DNA of 64,000 bases from Streptomyces sp. P3 (GCF_003032475.1 NZ_CP028369.1:9734001-9798000), one strand, 5' to 3'; shown: positions 1 to 8,858, counted from the first letter of the stretch. A program made the numbers and translations. The notes: a model not told the origin generated them from the letters alone.

Positions 1-1
1 C

Positions 2-238
2 CGGTACGTGTTCACCGAGTTCCCCGATGCCGAACGGATGGAGGGGACCACTCGGCAGGACAACGTGGCCATGCGGAGGACGTTCGAGAAGGGCGGATAC
101 GTCAAGGAAGCCCACCATCGCGACGCCTGGCCCGGAGCCGGAGGACGCCGCTACGACTCGGTCGGGTACGCGATCCTGCGCCGGGACTGGGCAACCGGCA
201 CGGTCACGCCGACGAACTGGCACGACGAGCGGCTCTGA
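2..238 (+). CDS. GNAT-family N-acetyltransferase, C-terminal part (cut by window edge)
   Basis: The open frame enters from the left edge and ends at TGA 236-238. The visible residues include a VAMRRTFEKGGY-like stretch and then YAILRRDW. This is the C-terminal acetyl-CoA-binding and last-strand pattern of RimJ/RimL-type GNAT acetyltransferases. These enzymes transfer acetyl groups from acetyl-CoA to an amine; the substrate cannot be told from the fragment. The true start lies outside the window. The family call rests on pattern only. Confidence 0.6.
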   Translation, partial: RYVFTEFPDAERMEGTTRQDNVAMRRTFEKGGYVKEAHHRDAWPGAGGRRYDSVGYAILRRDWATGTVTPTNWHDERL

Positions 239-339
239 CCCGCTCCGAAGTCCCGCGCGGCCTTTCGCGGCAGGAAGATGCCGAGAAAAGCCGCCCCGAG
301 TGCGAGCGGGATGAGGGAGAGGAGCCGTGCACGTTCCAT
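151..339 (-). CDS. Possible small membrane protein overlapping the GNAT gene antisense
   Basis: A 62-codon frame starts with ATG at 339. It has a hydrophobic N-terminal segment (SLIPLALGAAFLGIFL) followed by a basic, Arg-rich tail. It overlaps the 3' end of the acetyltransferase gene on the other strand for about 90 bases. It lies just downstream of the lipoprotein gene on the same strand, so it could be its operon partner. The membrane-like N terminus is the only positive evidence. The antisense overlap and lack of any recognised family make it doubtful. Confidence 0.25.
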   Translation of the reverse strand: MERARLLSLIPLALGAAFLGIFLPRKAARDFGAGQSRSSCQFVGVTVPVAQSRRRIAYPTES

Positions 340-391
340 GTGGGGTGCGAGGCGTCTGCCGGGGTGCCGGTTGGGCGGTGGCTGGTCTTCG

Positions 392-1081
392 CTACGGGGT
401 GAAGACCTCGTCGAGGCGGTCGATGGCCCCGTCGTCCCCGAGGTGGTAGGTGAACACCAGCCCGGAGTCCGGGTGCGCCTCGAGCCAGTCGAGGAACTCC
501 TGGACACCGATGGGCTGATTCTCGGTGCTCTCGACGATGGGGTTGGTCACGGTGATGTCCGCGGCCTGGTCCATCGGGATGTAGGTCTCCTTGCCCACTG
601 TTTCGAAGGGCGCTCCGTCGGAGTCCGGCGTGCCGCATCCCCAGTTGCCGTGTCTGACGATCAGGCTCAGGGAACCCCCTTCCGGTGTGTAGCGGTAGAC
701 CGCGATCTCGTCGGGGGAAATGGGCATCTTGTGGTCGCAGCCGTCGTCGGTGCCGTCGCCCGCGACGGCCGGTGAGGCCGGCACGGGGGAGACCGGGGGC
801 TTGGGGACGGCGGGGACGACGGCAGGGGACTTGACGCCGCCGCCCGCGCCCGAGGAGGCCGTCGCGGCGGGCTTCTCGGCCGAGGCGCCCGGGCTCGCCG
901 TCGCCTTGTCCGCCGGGCCGCCGGCCGTTGTCGCACTCGGTGTCGCGTCACCGCCGGCATTCGCGGTGCCGCCGCCACCGGAGCAGCCCGTCAGGCCCAG
1001 CGCCGCCACGGCGCACACGCCCATCACGACTGCTCGGACAGAGCCCGGTCTGCGGCGGCTCTTCCTCGGCGTCAGATGCAT
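392..1081 (-). CDS. Secreted lipoprotein, function unknown
   Basis: This is a 229-residue protein with a basic N terminus (RKSRRR), a hydrophobic core and a lipobox-like LTGC near residue 28, so it is probably lipidated and anchored outside the membrane. A low-complexity Ala/Pro/Gly/Ser linker of roughly 80 residues follows. A small C-terminal domain with two Cys (around CDHKM and GCGTP) could form a disulfide. ATG at 1081 is chosen because it directly precedes the signal sequence; longer upstream frames have no coding character. It is divergent from the SARP gene. No enzyme motif is visible. Confidence 0.7.
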   Translation of the reverse strand: MHLTPRKSRRRPGSVRAVVMGVCAVAALGLTGCSGGGGTANAGGDATPSATTAGGPADKATASPGASAEKPAATASSGAGGGVKSPAVVPAVPKPPVSPVPASPAVAGDGTDDGCDHKMPISPDEIAVYRYTPEGGSLSLIVRHGNWGCGTPDSDGAPFETVGKETYIPMDQAADITVTNPIVESTENQPIGVQEFLDWLEAHPDSGLVFTYHLGDDGAIDRLDEVFTP

Positions 1082-1420
1082 GCTGCGTCCCCCGTCTTCT
1101 TCGTTCGAGATCTCCGTGAGCCCGACCGGCTCGAGACAGTGGACGAGTTTCGGCCGCCGATGGTTGCGTTTCCGGCCAGAATTCGTGGCGCGGCGTACGG
1201 GGCGGCGCCGACGTGCCCGGCGGGGGCGACGCCTGCCGCGATACGCCTGACGGCACGTGAGACGAGGATCTACGGTGAACCTTGCGAAAACCCTGTGACG
1301 GCCTTCCTGTGACGGCCCCGGAGCGAATGACGGAGGGCTGCGTGGAGTCCCGGCTCCCCCTCGGCGAAAGAGGTCCCCGCCGCGGTGGGCCGTTCCACCA
1401 CCCGTACCGCGTGAGGCACC

Positions 1421-4400
1421 ATGAACCTGCACCTGCTCGGACCCCTTGAACTGCGCATCGCGGGGAGTGTGGTCGACGTCGGGCAGCCGCGGCGTCGGGC
1501 GGTCCTCGCGGCGCTGGCCGCCGACGCCGGCCGGCCCGTGTCGGTGCACACGTTGGTGGACCGGGTCTGGGACACCGCGGCACCCGACGGTGCCCGTTCG
1601 GTCCTCTACTCGCACATCAGCCGACTGCGGCGGCTCCTGGACAGCGCGCAGTCCACGGCAGGCGGCGTCGACGCGGAGCCGCCCCTTGCGCCGCTTCGCA
1701 TCCGCCGGACCTCCGGTGGCTATGTCCTGGAAGCGGACGAGCACACCGTCGACCTGCTCCGCTTCCGCTCGCTCGTCGCGCAGGGGCGCGAGCCGCACCT
1801 GTCCGACACGCACCGGGCGCACGTCCTGGGGGAGGCGATGCGGCTGTGGCGCGGCGTGCCGATGGCCGGACTGCCCGGCGCGTGGGCCGAGCGCACGCGG
1901 GCCGCCTGGACCCAGGAGCGCGTGGAGGCGGCGCTCGCCTGGGCCCGAACCCTGCTGCGGCAGGGCAAGCCCGAGGAAGTCCCCGCTGTCCTGCAGCCGT
2001 TGCTGGCGGAGCACCCGCTCTGCGAGCCGCTCGCCGTGGCGGTGGTCCGAAGCCTTGCCGCCGCGGGAAGAGCCGCCGAGGCGGTGCACGCGTACACCGT
2101 GATCCACCGGCAGCTCCGCACGGAGCTCGGCGTGGATCCGGGCCCCGAACTGCAGGCGGCGTACGAGGAGACGCTGCGCGACGCCGGACGGGTGGAGTCG
2201 TCGGGTAGCGGATCCGCCCCTGCCGCCGTCAGCACGCCGCACCCCGCCCCCGGCGCGGCCCTCGTGCCGATACCCGCACAACTGCCCATGGGTATAAGTC
2301 ACTTCTGCGGGCGAGAGGAGCAACTGGCCGAACTCACACGGTGCCTGATCGGCAAGGACGGTCCAGCCGGTCCGGCCGCGGGGGAGTCGGGGGCGGCCGT
2401 GGTCGTCTCCGCCGTGTCCGGCACCGCGGGCGTCGGCAAGACCGCGCTGGTCGTGCGCTGGGCGCACCGGTTCCGTCAGGCCTTTCCCGACGGACAGCTC
2501 TACGTCGATCTCCGAGGCTACGATCCCGACGAGCCGCTCTCCGCGGCTCAGGCCCTCGCCGGGTTCCTGACCGCCCTGGGCGTGCCAGGCCAGGACATAC
2601 CGCCGAGGCTCGACGACCGGGCGGCGCGCTACCGCACGGCGGTCGACGGACGGCGTCTGCTCATCCTCCTCGACAACGCGGCCTCCGCCGCACAGGTGCG
2701 TCCGTTGCTGCCCGGGAGCCCGACGTGCAAAGTGGTCGTCACGAGCCGGGACTCGCTGTCGTCCCTGGTCTCGGTCCACGGGGCGCACCGCGTGATCCTC
2801 GACGTCCTCTCCCCGGACGAGGCGCACACCCTGCTGCGCGCCCTGCTCGGATCGCGCGTCGACGCCGACCGCGCCGCCGCCACCGCCCTCGCGGAGCTGT
2901 GCGGATCACTGCCCCTGGCCCTGCGCGTGGCGGCCGAACTGGTGCTGTCCCGCCCCCGGGAACCGCTGGCCGACCTGGTGGAGGAACTACGGGATCACCG
3001 CCGGCGTCTGGACGTGCTGGATTCCGGCGACGGAGATCCCCGGGCGGCCGTACGAGCCGTGTTCTCGTGGTCCTACGACCGTCTTCCCGAGCCGGACGCG
3101 CGCCTGTTCAGGTTGCTCGGCCTGCACCCGGGGCCCGACGTGGACGCCTACTCGGCCGCCGCCCTGGCCGGCGAGACCGTGGAGCGTACGCGGCGGTCCC
3201 TGGACGTCCTGTCCCGCGCGCACCTAGTGCACCGCAGCGGTCCCGGCTGCCACGGCATGCACGACCTGCTGCGTGCCTACGCCGCGGACCTCACGAGCCG
3301 GCACGACGGGACGGCGGAGCGCGACGCCGCCCTCACCCGTCTCCTGGACCACTGCCTGGCGGCGTCGGCGGCGGCCATGGACGTGCTGTATCCCGCCGAA
3401 CGGCATCTGCGGCCCGTCGTCGAGGCGCCCGCCGGCGCTCTGCCGCCGCTGCGCACGGCCGACGAGTGCCGGGCCTGGCTGCGTGCCGCCCAGCCCACCC
3501 TGGTGGCCCTGTGCTCCCGGACCGAGGAGCCCGGGCCGTCCCGGCACACCGTCCGGCTCGCCACCACGCTCCACCGCCACTACGAGCGTTCGGGGCACCT
3601 CGCCGACGCGATGACCGTGCACACGCACGCCCTGCGAGCGGCCCGCGCGGTGGGAGACGTCGTCGGCGAGGTCGACGTCCTGGTGTGCGTCGGCGCGGTC
3701 CACCGGCGGCTCGGCGACCACGAGAGTGCCCACCGCCACCACGCGGACGCGCTGGACTTGTGCCGTCGGGTGGGATACCGGGCCGGGGAGGCACGCCATC
3801 TCACCAACGTGGGCGTACTGCACGAGTTGCAGGGCCGGTACCGGGACGCGGCCGACCACCACGAGCAGTCGGTCGAGCTGTTTCGCGCGGTCGGTGACGT
3901 CCATGGCGAGGCCGACGCGCTGAACAACCTGGGCATCGTGCAGGAGTTGCTCGAGGACTACCAGGCGTCGATCGAGCGGTATCAGCAGGCGTTGGTGCTG
4001 TACCGGCGGACGGGTCACGCGTTCGGGGAGGCCAGCGCCCTCGGCAACCTCGGGATCGTGCTGGCGCGTCTGGGCGACCACGCCGCCGCTGCCGGCCGCT
4101 TCGAACGGGCGCTCGCTCTCTTCCGGCGGCTCGGGCACACCGGAGGAGAAGCGCACGCTCTGTCCAACCTCGGTGACGCACTGTGCCGCCAGGGTGAACA
4201 CGAGGAGGCCGCCGAGCACCAGCGGCAGGCCCTCGTCCTCTTCCGGCGGACCGGGGAACCCTATGGCGAGGCGGGTGCCCTCAACGGCCTCGGCGAAGCC
4301 CTGCACGGCGCCGGGCGGCACACCGAGGCCCTCGACGCCCACGCGTCGGCGCTGGAAGTGGCCCGCGGAATCGGCGAACAGGAGGAGCAGGCCCGCGCGC

Positions 4401-4549
4401 ACATCGGCGCGGCCCTCGTCCGGCAGGGCCGGGGGGAGCGGGCGCGGGCCGTCGACCACCTTCGCCAAGCCCTGTCCCTGTACACCGCCCTGGGATCTCC
4501 ACGCGCGGAGGAGACACGCAAGATGCTGCTGTCCGTGACGGCCGACTAG
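1421..4549 (+). CDS. AfsR/SARP-family transcriptional regulator with NB-ARC and TPR domains
   Basis: This 1042-residue protein has the AfsR layout. Residues about 1-95 form an OmpR-like winged helix and about 100-250 a bacterial transcriptional activation domain (BTAD). An NB-ARC ATPase follows, with Walker A GVGKTA near 334 and a Walker B-like LLILLDN near 414. Tetratricopeptide repeats run from about 740 to 1025, with a recurring AL..LG pattern. Such proteins bind direct repeats near the -35 of secondary-metabolism or pleiotropic genes. ATP hydrolysis and TPR contacts are thought to gate DNA binding. No biosynthetic cluster adjoins it, so the target is unknown. Length matches large SARPs. 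Confidence 0.9.
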   Translation: MNLHLLGPLELRIAGSVVDVGQPRRRAVLAALAADAGRPVSVHTLVDRVWDTAAPDGARSVLYSHISRLRRLLDSAQSTAGGVDAEPPLAPLRIRRTSGGYVLEADEHTVDLLRFRSLVAQGREPHLSDTHRAHVLGEAMRLWRGVPMAGLPGAWAERTRAAWTQERVEAALAWARTLLRQGKPEEVPAVLQPLLAEHPLCEPLAVAVVRSLAAAGRAAEAVHAYTVIHRQLRTELGVDPGPELQAAYEETLRDAGRVESSGSGSAPAAVSTPHPAPGAALVPIPAQLPMGISHFCGREEQLAELTRCLIGKDGPAGPAAGESGAAVVVSAVSGTAGVGKTALVVRWAHRFRQAFPDGQLYVDLRGYDPDEPLSAAQALAGFLTALGVPGQDIPPRLDDRAARYRTAVDGRRLLILLDNAASAAQVRPLLPGSPTCKVVVTSRDSLSSLVSVHGAHRVILDVLSPDEAHTLLRALLGSRVDADRAAATALAELCGSLPLALRVAAELVLSRPREPLADLVEELRDHRRRLDVLDSGDGDPRAAVRAVFSWSYDRLPEPDARLFRLLGLHPGPDVDAYSAAALAGETVERTRRSLDVLSRAHLVHRSGPGCHGMHDLLRAYAADLTSRHDGTAERDAALTRLLDHCLAASAAAMDVLYPAERHLRPVVEAPAGALPPLRTADECRAWLRAAQPTLVALCSRTEEPGPSRHTVRLATTLHRHYERSGHLADAMTVHTHALRAARAVGDVVGEVDVLVCVGAVHRRLGDHESAHRHHADALDLCRRVGYRAGEARHLTNVGVLHELQGRYRDAADHHEQSVELFRAVGDVHGEADALNNLGIVQELLEDYQASIERYQQALVLYRRTGHAFGEASALGNLGIVLARLGDHAAAAGRFERALALFRRLGHTGGEAHALSNLGDALCRQGEHEEAAEHQRQALVLFRRTGEPYGEAGALNGLGEALHGAGRHTEALDAHASALEVARGIGEQEEQARAHIGAALVRQGRGERARAVDHLRQALSLYTALGSPRAEETRKMLLSVTAD

Positions 4550-4573
4550 CCCGTCCCGGTCCGGCGACCGACC

Positions 4574-4874
4574 CGTCTGGTCGACGAACCGGACGCCGCG
4601 GCGCCGGGCCCGTTCGTGGAGCCGCACCCGCAGGTTCGCGGAGCGGCTGGGCGCGACGGAGGGGACGCGGCCGGCGGTCGTCGCGCGCCGCGGCCGCGCG
4701 GTGACCCGGGTCCGCAGCACCACCCCCGTCCGCCCGGACATCGTCGTCATGCCCTTCCGCCGGCCCCGGGCGAGGGACGCGCCGATTCGCTGACCGACCC
4801 AGCCCCGACCCGACCTTCCGCACGCCGGCGTTTTCAAGGCGTGCGCGGTCCGGGTGGCGTCCGTAAAGGAGTGA
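4574..4874 (+). pseudogene. C-terminal remnant of a molybdopterin oxidoreductase (assimilatory nitrate reductase-like)
   Basis: Reading across three frames gives the end of a bis-MGD oxidoreductase. From 4574 there is a GPFVEPHP segment, then in a second frame ERLGATEGT..VVARRGRAVTRVRSTT.VRPD. A third frame gives PGEGRADSLTDPA, and the last one FKACAVRV..VKE and stop TGA 4872-4874. These match the consensus order FVE.HP, VRPD.vf.PFHWPGE..aN.LT.PA and FKaCAVRV of nitrate/formate-type MoCo enzymes. At least two frameshifts and loss of the whole N-terminal part show decay. The family assignment comes from recalled consensus, not a search. Confidence 0.6.
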
Positions 4875-5030
4875 GCCGCGGCCGCGCCGCGCAGCCGCTC
4901 CCCGCGCCTCGTGCACCTCCCGCACCTGCGTCCTGACCTGCCCGGCCGGCCCGAGCACCCGTTGCGTCCGGTCGGCACTTCGCCGTGCGCTCAGCGCATG
5001 TTTTGACCTTACGAGCTAAGTGGCGTATGT

Positions 5031-5040
5031 ATGTATACAT
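5031..5040. promoter_or_regulatory. AT-rich promoter region with ATGTATACAT palindrome
   Basis: Positions about 5000-5055 are strikingly AT-rich for this genome. They contain a perfect 10-bp palindrome, ATGTATACAT, preceded by a GTATGTAT repeat. It lies 57 bases upstream of the glycosyltransferase start. This is probably the promoter/operator of the glycosyltransferase-sortase operon; the binding factor is unknown. Confidence 0.4.
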
Positions 5041-5096
5041 CGTAAATTTACAGCAGAGAGCCAGCTAGGACGGGTCGACGGGCAAGGGACCGAGTC

Positions 5097-6164
5097 ATGA
5101 TCAATCTCCCCCATGTGATCGCGCTGATCCCCGCATACAAGGAGACCGACTCCCTCGGTCATGTCCTTGACGCGCTGCGGAGGCAGACGCACCCGGCGGA
5201 TCGCGTCATCGTGACCCTGGACCCGCACAAAGACGCGCGAAGGACCGGGGAGCTGGAACGGATTTCGCGCGAGGCGGGTGCCGAGGTCTGGCATTCGAGC
5301 GGCAATCGCTTCAAGAAGGCGGGCAACCTCAACGGGGCGCTGGACAGGCTCCTGCCGACCCTCGCCGACGACGACGCGGTCCTCATCCAGGACGCCGACA
5401 CCTATCTGGATCCACACTTCCTCGAGGTGACACGCAAGAGGATGAGCCAGGGCTACGGCGCCGTGGGCGGGAACTTCCGCGGCCGCTCGGGAGGGCGTCT
5501 GTGCGGCGCGTTCCAGCGCAACGAGTTCGCCCGCTACGCACGGGACACGGCACGCAAGAGCGGCAAGGTGCTCTGCCTGACGGGCACCGCCTGCCTCTTC
5601 CGGGTGAAGGCCCTGAAGGACGTGCTCGCCGCCCGGGACAGCGGAAGGCTGCCGGCGGCCGACGGCGTCTACGACACGAAGGCGCTGACCGAGGACAACG
5701 AACTCACCCTCGCCCTCAAGCATCGCGGCTGGCGCATCGTGGCCCCGGCGCGCGCGACCATGACCACCGAGGTCATGGAGACGTGGAGGGCCCTGGCCAA
5801 GCAGCGGCTCCGCTGGAAGCGGGGTGCACTCGAAAACCTGTTCGGCTACGGTCTGACGCGCCACACCATGGAGGGGTGGGCCAGACAGGTCATCGCCTTC
5901 CTCGGGGCGACCGTGTCGACCGTCTACGTGGGTTCCGTCATCTGGTTCCTCGTTGTCGGAGCGGGTCTGCGGATCACCCCGTTCTGGATCGCCTTCACGG
6001 CCTTCTACGCCATCGAGCGGGCCGTCACCGTGAAATCCCGGGGCTGGCGGGCGGCACTCGCGTCGATGCTGGTCATACCGGAGTGGTTCTACGACCTGTT
6101 CCTCCAGGGCGTGCACATCCGTGCGCTCGCGGACGCGGCTCTGCAGAGGGAGCGCTGTTGGTGA
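5097..6164 (+). CDS. Membrane glycosyltransferase, family 2
   Basis: This is a 355-residue inverting GT-A glycosyltransferase of the cellulose/chitin-synthase type. The N-terminal IPAYKE begins the nucleotide-sugar-binding fold. QDADTYLD near 97-104 supplies the metal-binding D-x-D, TEDNEL near 198 the catalytic acid region, and QRLRW near 236 the Q-x-x-R-W acceptor motif. Hydrophobic segments from about 262 to 335 would anchor it in the membrane. It is short for a processive synthase, so it may transfer one or few sugars. It leads a cluster with an LPXTG mini-protein and sortase, which suggests cell-surface glycan assembly. Confidence 0.85.
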   Translation: MINLPHVIALIPAYKETDSLGHVLDALRRQTHPADRVIVTLDPHKDARRTGELERISREAGAEVWHSSGNRFKKAGNLNGALDRLLPTLADDDAVLIQDADTYLDPHFLEVTRKRMSQGYGAVGGNFRGRSGGRLCGAFQRNEFARYARDTARKSGKVLCLTGTACLFRVKALKDVLAARDSGRLPAADGVYDTKALTEDNELTLALKHRGWRIVAPARATMTTEVMETWRALAKQRLRWKRGALENLFGYGLTRHTMEGWARQVIAFLGATVSTVYVGSVIWFLVVGAGLRITPFWIAFTAFYAIERAVTVKSRGWRAALASMLVIPEWFYDLFLQGVHIRALADAALQRERCW

Positions 6165-6184
6165 AGCGAACGCTGTTGGTGAAG
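6153..6184 (+). repeat. Tandem 14-bp direct repeat at the glycosyltransferase stop
   Basis: CGCTGTTGGTGAAG occurs at 6153-6166 and again at 6171-6184, an 18-base period. The first copy contains the TGA stop of the glycosyltransferase. This is a local duplication, probably by replication slippage; any function is unknown. Confidence 0.6.
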
Positions 6185-6213
6185 TGACGAGCAAGCAGGA
6201 AAGGGAGAAGGAA

Positions 6214-6387
6214 ATGGCGAACTACTCAGGCGCAGGCACCACGGCGGCCGGCACCGGCGCGGCAGGAGTGCTGCCCGTCACCGGCGGACCCGGCAGCCTC
6301 TGGTTCTGGATCGTCGTGTTCGTTCTGGTCTCCGCGGGATGCGCCGCTCTGCGACTGGTGCCGCGCAGGACCCACGAGGACTCGTGA
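6214..6387 (+). CDS. LPXTG-type mini-protein (57 residues)
   Basis: ATG 6214 follows a strong AGGGAGAAGG ribosome site. The protein is a short Gly/Ala/Thr-rich segment, then LPVTG at residues 20-24, one hydrophobic helix at about 28-48 and a positively charged tail (RLVPRRTHED). That is a complete sortase-sorting signal, but almost nothing precedes it and there is no N-terminal signal peptide. It ends 7 bases before the sortase start, so the two are surely co-translated. It may be a sortase substrate attached to the glycan pathway, or a membrane partner of the sortase. Confidence 0.75.
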   Translation: MANYSGAGTTAAGTGAAGVLPVTGGPGSLWFWIVVFVLVSAGCAALRLVPRRTHEDS

Positions 6388-6394
6388 CAGTCCC

Positions 6395-7018
6395 ATGAGA
6401 AACGCACTGCGTCTGCTGGGCATCGGCCTGATACTCGCCGGTATGACCCTGGGGGGCTTCAAGGTCTTCCAGGACTGGCGGTCGGACCATGCGTACATGC
6501 ACGCCCAGCAGGCCCTCCGGGAAGAGTTCCAGAAGTCCGCTGCTCATCCGAAAGCGGCTCCGGAGAAGAAGCCCGCCGCTCATGAGGGGCAGGCACTCGC
6601 GGTGCTCCGGATTCCACGGTTCGGTCCGCAATACGCACCTGTCGTGGTCCAGGGCGTGTCCCAAGCCTCACTACGAAAGGGTCCCGGTCACTTCCCGGGG
6701 ACCGCGATGCCCGGGGAGACCGGCAACTTCGCGCTCGCCGGTCACCGCACCGGCTGGGGACAGCCGTTCAACCGGCTCCCCGAACTGAGGAAGGGCGACG
6801 CCGTCACGGTCGAACGGCAGGGGAAGTCCGCCACCTACCGGGTCACCCGGACCAAGGTCGTGAAGCCCACCGACGTCGGTGTCGTCCTTCCGGTGCCGGA
6901 CAGGCCGGCGGCCGAGCCCGACAAGGCCCGGATCACCCTCACCACGTGTACGGACCGCGGCCCCGACGGCACCTACGTCCACCGGTTCGTCGTCTGGGGC
7001 GAACTGGCCGAACGGTGA
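6395..7018 (+). CDS. Class E sortase
   Basis: This is a 207-residue membrane-anchored cysteine transpeptidase. A signal anchor lies at residues 5-25. The sortase barrel carries catalytic His117 (AGHRTG), Cys185 (TLTTC) and Arg197 (VHRF). The TLTTC form and single N-terminal anchor fit actinobacterial class E enzymes, which cut LAXTG/LPXTG signals and attach proteins to the cell wall. The start ATG lies 7 bases after the LPXTG mini-protein stop, which is its likely substrate. It belongs to the operon starting with the glycosyltransferase. Confidence 0.9.
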   Translation: MRNALRLLGIGLILAGMTLGGFKVFQDWRSDHAYMHAQQALREEFQKSAAHPKAAPEKKPAAHEGQALAVLRIPRFGPQYAPVVVQGVSQASLRKGPGHFPGTAMPGETGNFALAGHRTGWGQPFNRLPELRKGDAVTVERQGKSATYRVTRTKVVKPTDVGVVLPVPDRPAAEPDKARITLTTCTDRGPDGTYVHRFVVWGELAER

Positions 7019-7265
7019 TCGAGCCCCCACCCGACCTCCGCCCCCGCCCCTTCCCGATCCCATCGGCGCGTGCCGGTGGGATCTCCGCGTTCACCCCCCC
7101 CCGGTCCCCGCCAGTGACCGCTCTCGATGAGCCTGCCGCGGGCCGCAGCCGGGTGGCGACCGCAGGCGCGGCCACGAACACCCATGCCCACAGGGCCCCG
7201 CCGTCACCGAGGCGTGTCACCTCCCTCGTCCGCACGAGCGCGGAGGGGCGAAGGGTGGGCCGGTC

Positions 7266-8261
7266 TCAGTCGGGCCGGCCGAGATCGTTGGTCTGGTCGC
7301 TCGTCGAAGGACCGGTGCTCCGCCACTGCGCGGGACTCACCAGACGGGTCCGCGCGGCCAGTCGGCGCAGGGCGTCGACGGCTCCCCGGTCGAGTTGCGC
7401 GCCGCTGTAGCCGACGTACGCGACGACGCCCGGTGCCGGCTCCCAGGCCAGTGCTCCGTTGCCGCCGAACGCCGACGTGACGACCGCGGGTCTGCCCTGC
7501 ACGGTCCCGGCCGGCCGGGCGCCCCCGGCGTACAACGCGTCTTCGAAGCCACCGCATCGGGCCACGCCGGTGAAAGTCAGGCCGCCGGAGAGCTCGTCGG
7601 TCTCCCCAGTCGCGTGGGAGCGGTAGCGGGCCTCGTTCACCTGGGCCGGCCACAGGGTGCCGGTGGCCGCTACGGACAGCCCGCGTGGTGCGTCGACGTG
7701 GGGGCGGCCGGATTCGACGCGGGTGGCGGCCGCGACGGCGATCAACTCGGACCGCGGCAGATCACCTCGGACCCGGGCGTACGAGCCCGCGACCGGCCAG
7801 ACGACCTCCCGCGCCAGGGCCCTCCCCGACACGCCGCCGACCCGGACCGCTCGTCCCCCTGACGGCGCCGTCACGGGGAAGGTGACCACCGCGCCGTGCC
7901 GTCCCAGAGAGCCGCTTGCGTCCGAGCGCCGCACGACCACGGTCAACGGTCCCGCGCCTGCCGAGCGGTCACGCTTGATCAGCGTCGCGCCCCGCGGCAG
8001 CGGTACTCCGGCGATCACCAGGCCCGGCGTCTGCCCCGCTCCGACAGGCGCGTTCGGGCCGTGGGGAAACGTACTGCCCGAGGGCGCCGCCGCCGACGGG
8101 CTCCCGGGTGCCGACGGGCGTCGACCGTCGGGCTCGTCCACTACGGTCACGATCCCCAGGACGATCGCCGCGGACGACACCACGGCCACGGCCACGGCGG
8201 TCAGCCGGCGCGACGGTCTCCAGGGCGGTCGGTCCGGGCCACTGCTGAGCACATCCCCCAT
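7266..8261 (-). CDS. Membrane-anchored extracellular protein, function unknown
   Basis: This is a protein of about 331 residues with a short cytoplasmic Arg-rich N terminus, one hydrophobic helix (LTAVAVAVVSSAAIVLGIV) and a large outer part rich in Gly and Val. ATG 8261 is preferred because GGGGAAG lies about 10 bases upstream; ATG 8279 would add six residues. The downstream part has a FTGVARCGGFEDALYAGG stretch with a single Cys. No domain is recognised. It is transcribed toward the sortase operon and divergent from the DUF3253 gene. Confidence 0.6.
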   Translation of the reverse strand: MGDVLSSGPDRPPWRPSRRLTAVAVAVVSSAAIVLGIVTVVDEPDGRRPSAPGSPSAAAPSGSTFPHGPNAPVGAGQTPGLVIAGVPLPRGATLIKRDRSAGAGPLTVVVRRSDASGSLGRHGAVVTFPVTAPSGGRAVRVGGVSGRALAREVVWPVAGSYARVRGDLPRSELIAVAAATRVESGRPHVDAPRGLSVAATGTLWPAQVNEARYRSHATGETDELSGGLTFTGVARCGGFEDALYAGGARPAGTVQGRPAVVTSAFGGNGALAWEPAPGVVAYVGYSGAQLDRGAVDALRRLAARTRLVSPAQWRSTGPSTSDQTNDLGRPD

Positions 8262-8279
8262 GCCCGCAGTCTTCCCCAT

Positions 8280-8585
8280 TCGTCGGCGGCCCAAGACCCC
8301 CGAACCCGTGCGGTCCCCCTGCCCGCGCCTCGGCTTCCGCGGACAGACCTGGCGCATTGCGTGCAGGTCGGGTCGCGCAGGCACCCGCCTGCCGCAGCAG
8401 CCGCTGGAGCTCCCGGGAAGGGCGTTCTGATGGATCAGGACGTGCGTTGTCGCCGTCGGGAACTGTTCCCGCCGGTCCTGCCGTTCCTGCTCGCCGTGAC
8501 GGCCGCCCGCTGCGTCGCCTTCCGGCCGTCCGCCGCGCAGGACCGCCGCTGTCCCGCCACGAGCCGAAGGTCGGACAATAGTCAT
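8280..8585. other. Non-coding region between divergent genes
   Basis: About 305 bases separate two divergent genes. Short frames on both strands show no coding character or ribosome sites. A GACAATAGT stretch just before 8586 could be a -10 region for the DUF3253 gene. Confidence 0.4.
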
Positions 8586-8858
8586 ATGACGGACATCGAG
8601 CAGCGGACCGGGCGGCGTTTGGAGCGGGCGATCCTCGAACTGCTGGAGCGACGCGGCCCGACGGCCACCATCTGCCCCTCCGACGCCGCGCGGGCGGTGT
8701 ACGAAGGGGGCGACGACGGCTGGCGAGCTCTCATGGAACCGGCCCGTCGTGCCGCCCGGCGGCTGGTCGCGGCCGGCGAGGTGGAGATCACGCAGGCCGG
8801 CCGTCCCGTCGAGCCGACGGAGGCCCGAGGCCCCATCCGGATCCGGCGCGCCAGCTGA
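8586..8858 (+). CDS. DUF3253 family protein (winged-helix-like)
   Basis: This is a 90-residue protein. It begins with a helical segment (LERAILELLERRGPTATICPSDAAR) and ends with ..RRLVAAGEVEITQAGRPV.P....GPIRIRR. This is the recognisable pattern of DUF3253, a small winged-helix-like cytoplasmic protein of unknown role found in many bacteria. ATG 8586 has no good ribosome site, and a possible -10 lies a few bases upstream, so a leaderless message is possible. It is a single-gene unit ending before a strong hairpin. Confidence 0.8.
   Translation: MTDIEQRTGRRLERAILELLERRGPTATICPSDAARAVYEGGDDGWRALMEPARRAARRLVAAGEVEITQAGRPVEPTEARGPIRIRRAS

Noticed and set aside
392..2827. Minus-strand open frame of 811 codons opposite the SARP gene
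   Set aside because: Only its last 229 codons (the lipoprotein) look like a protein; the rest is Arg/Gly-rich antisense text of the SARP gene, typical of high-GC shadows.
3224..4978. Minus-strand open frame of 584 codons
   Set aside because: It is the complement of the SARP TPR region and of the molybdopterin remnant, without ribosome site or motif.
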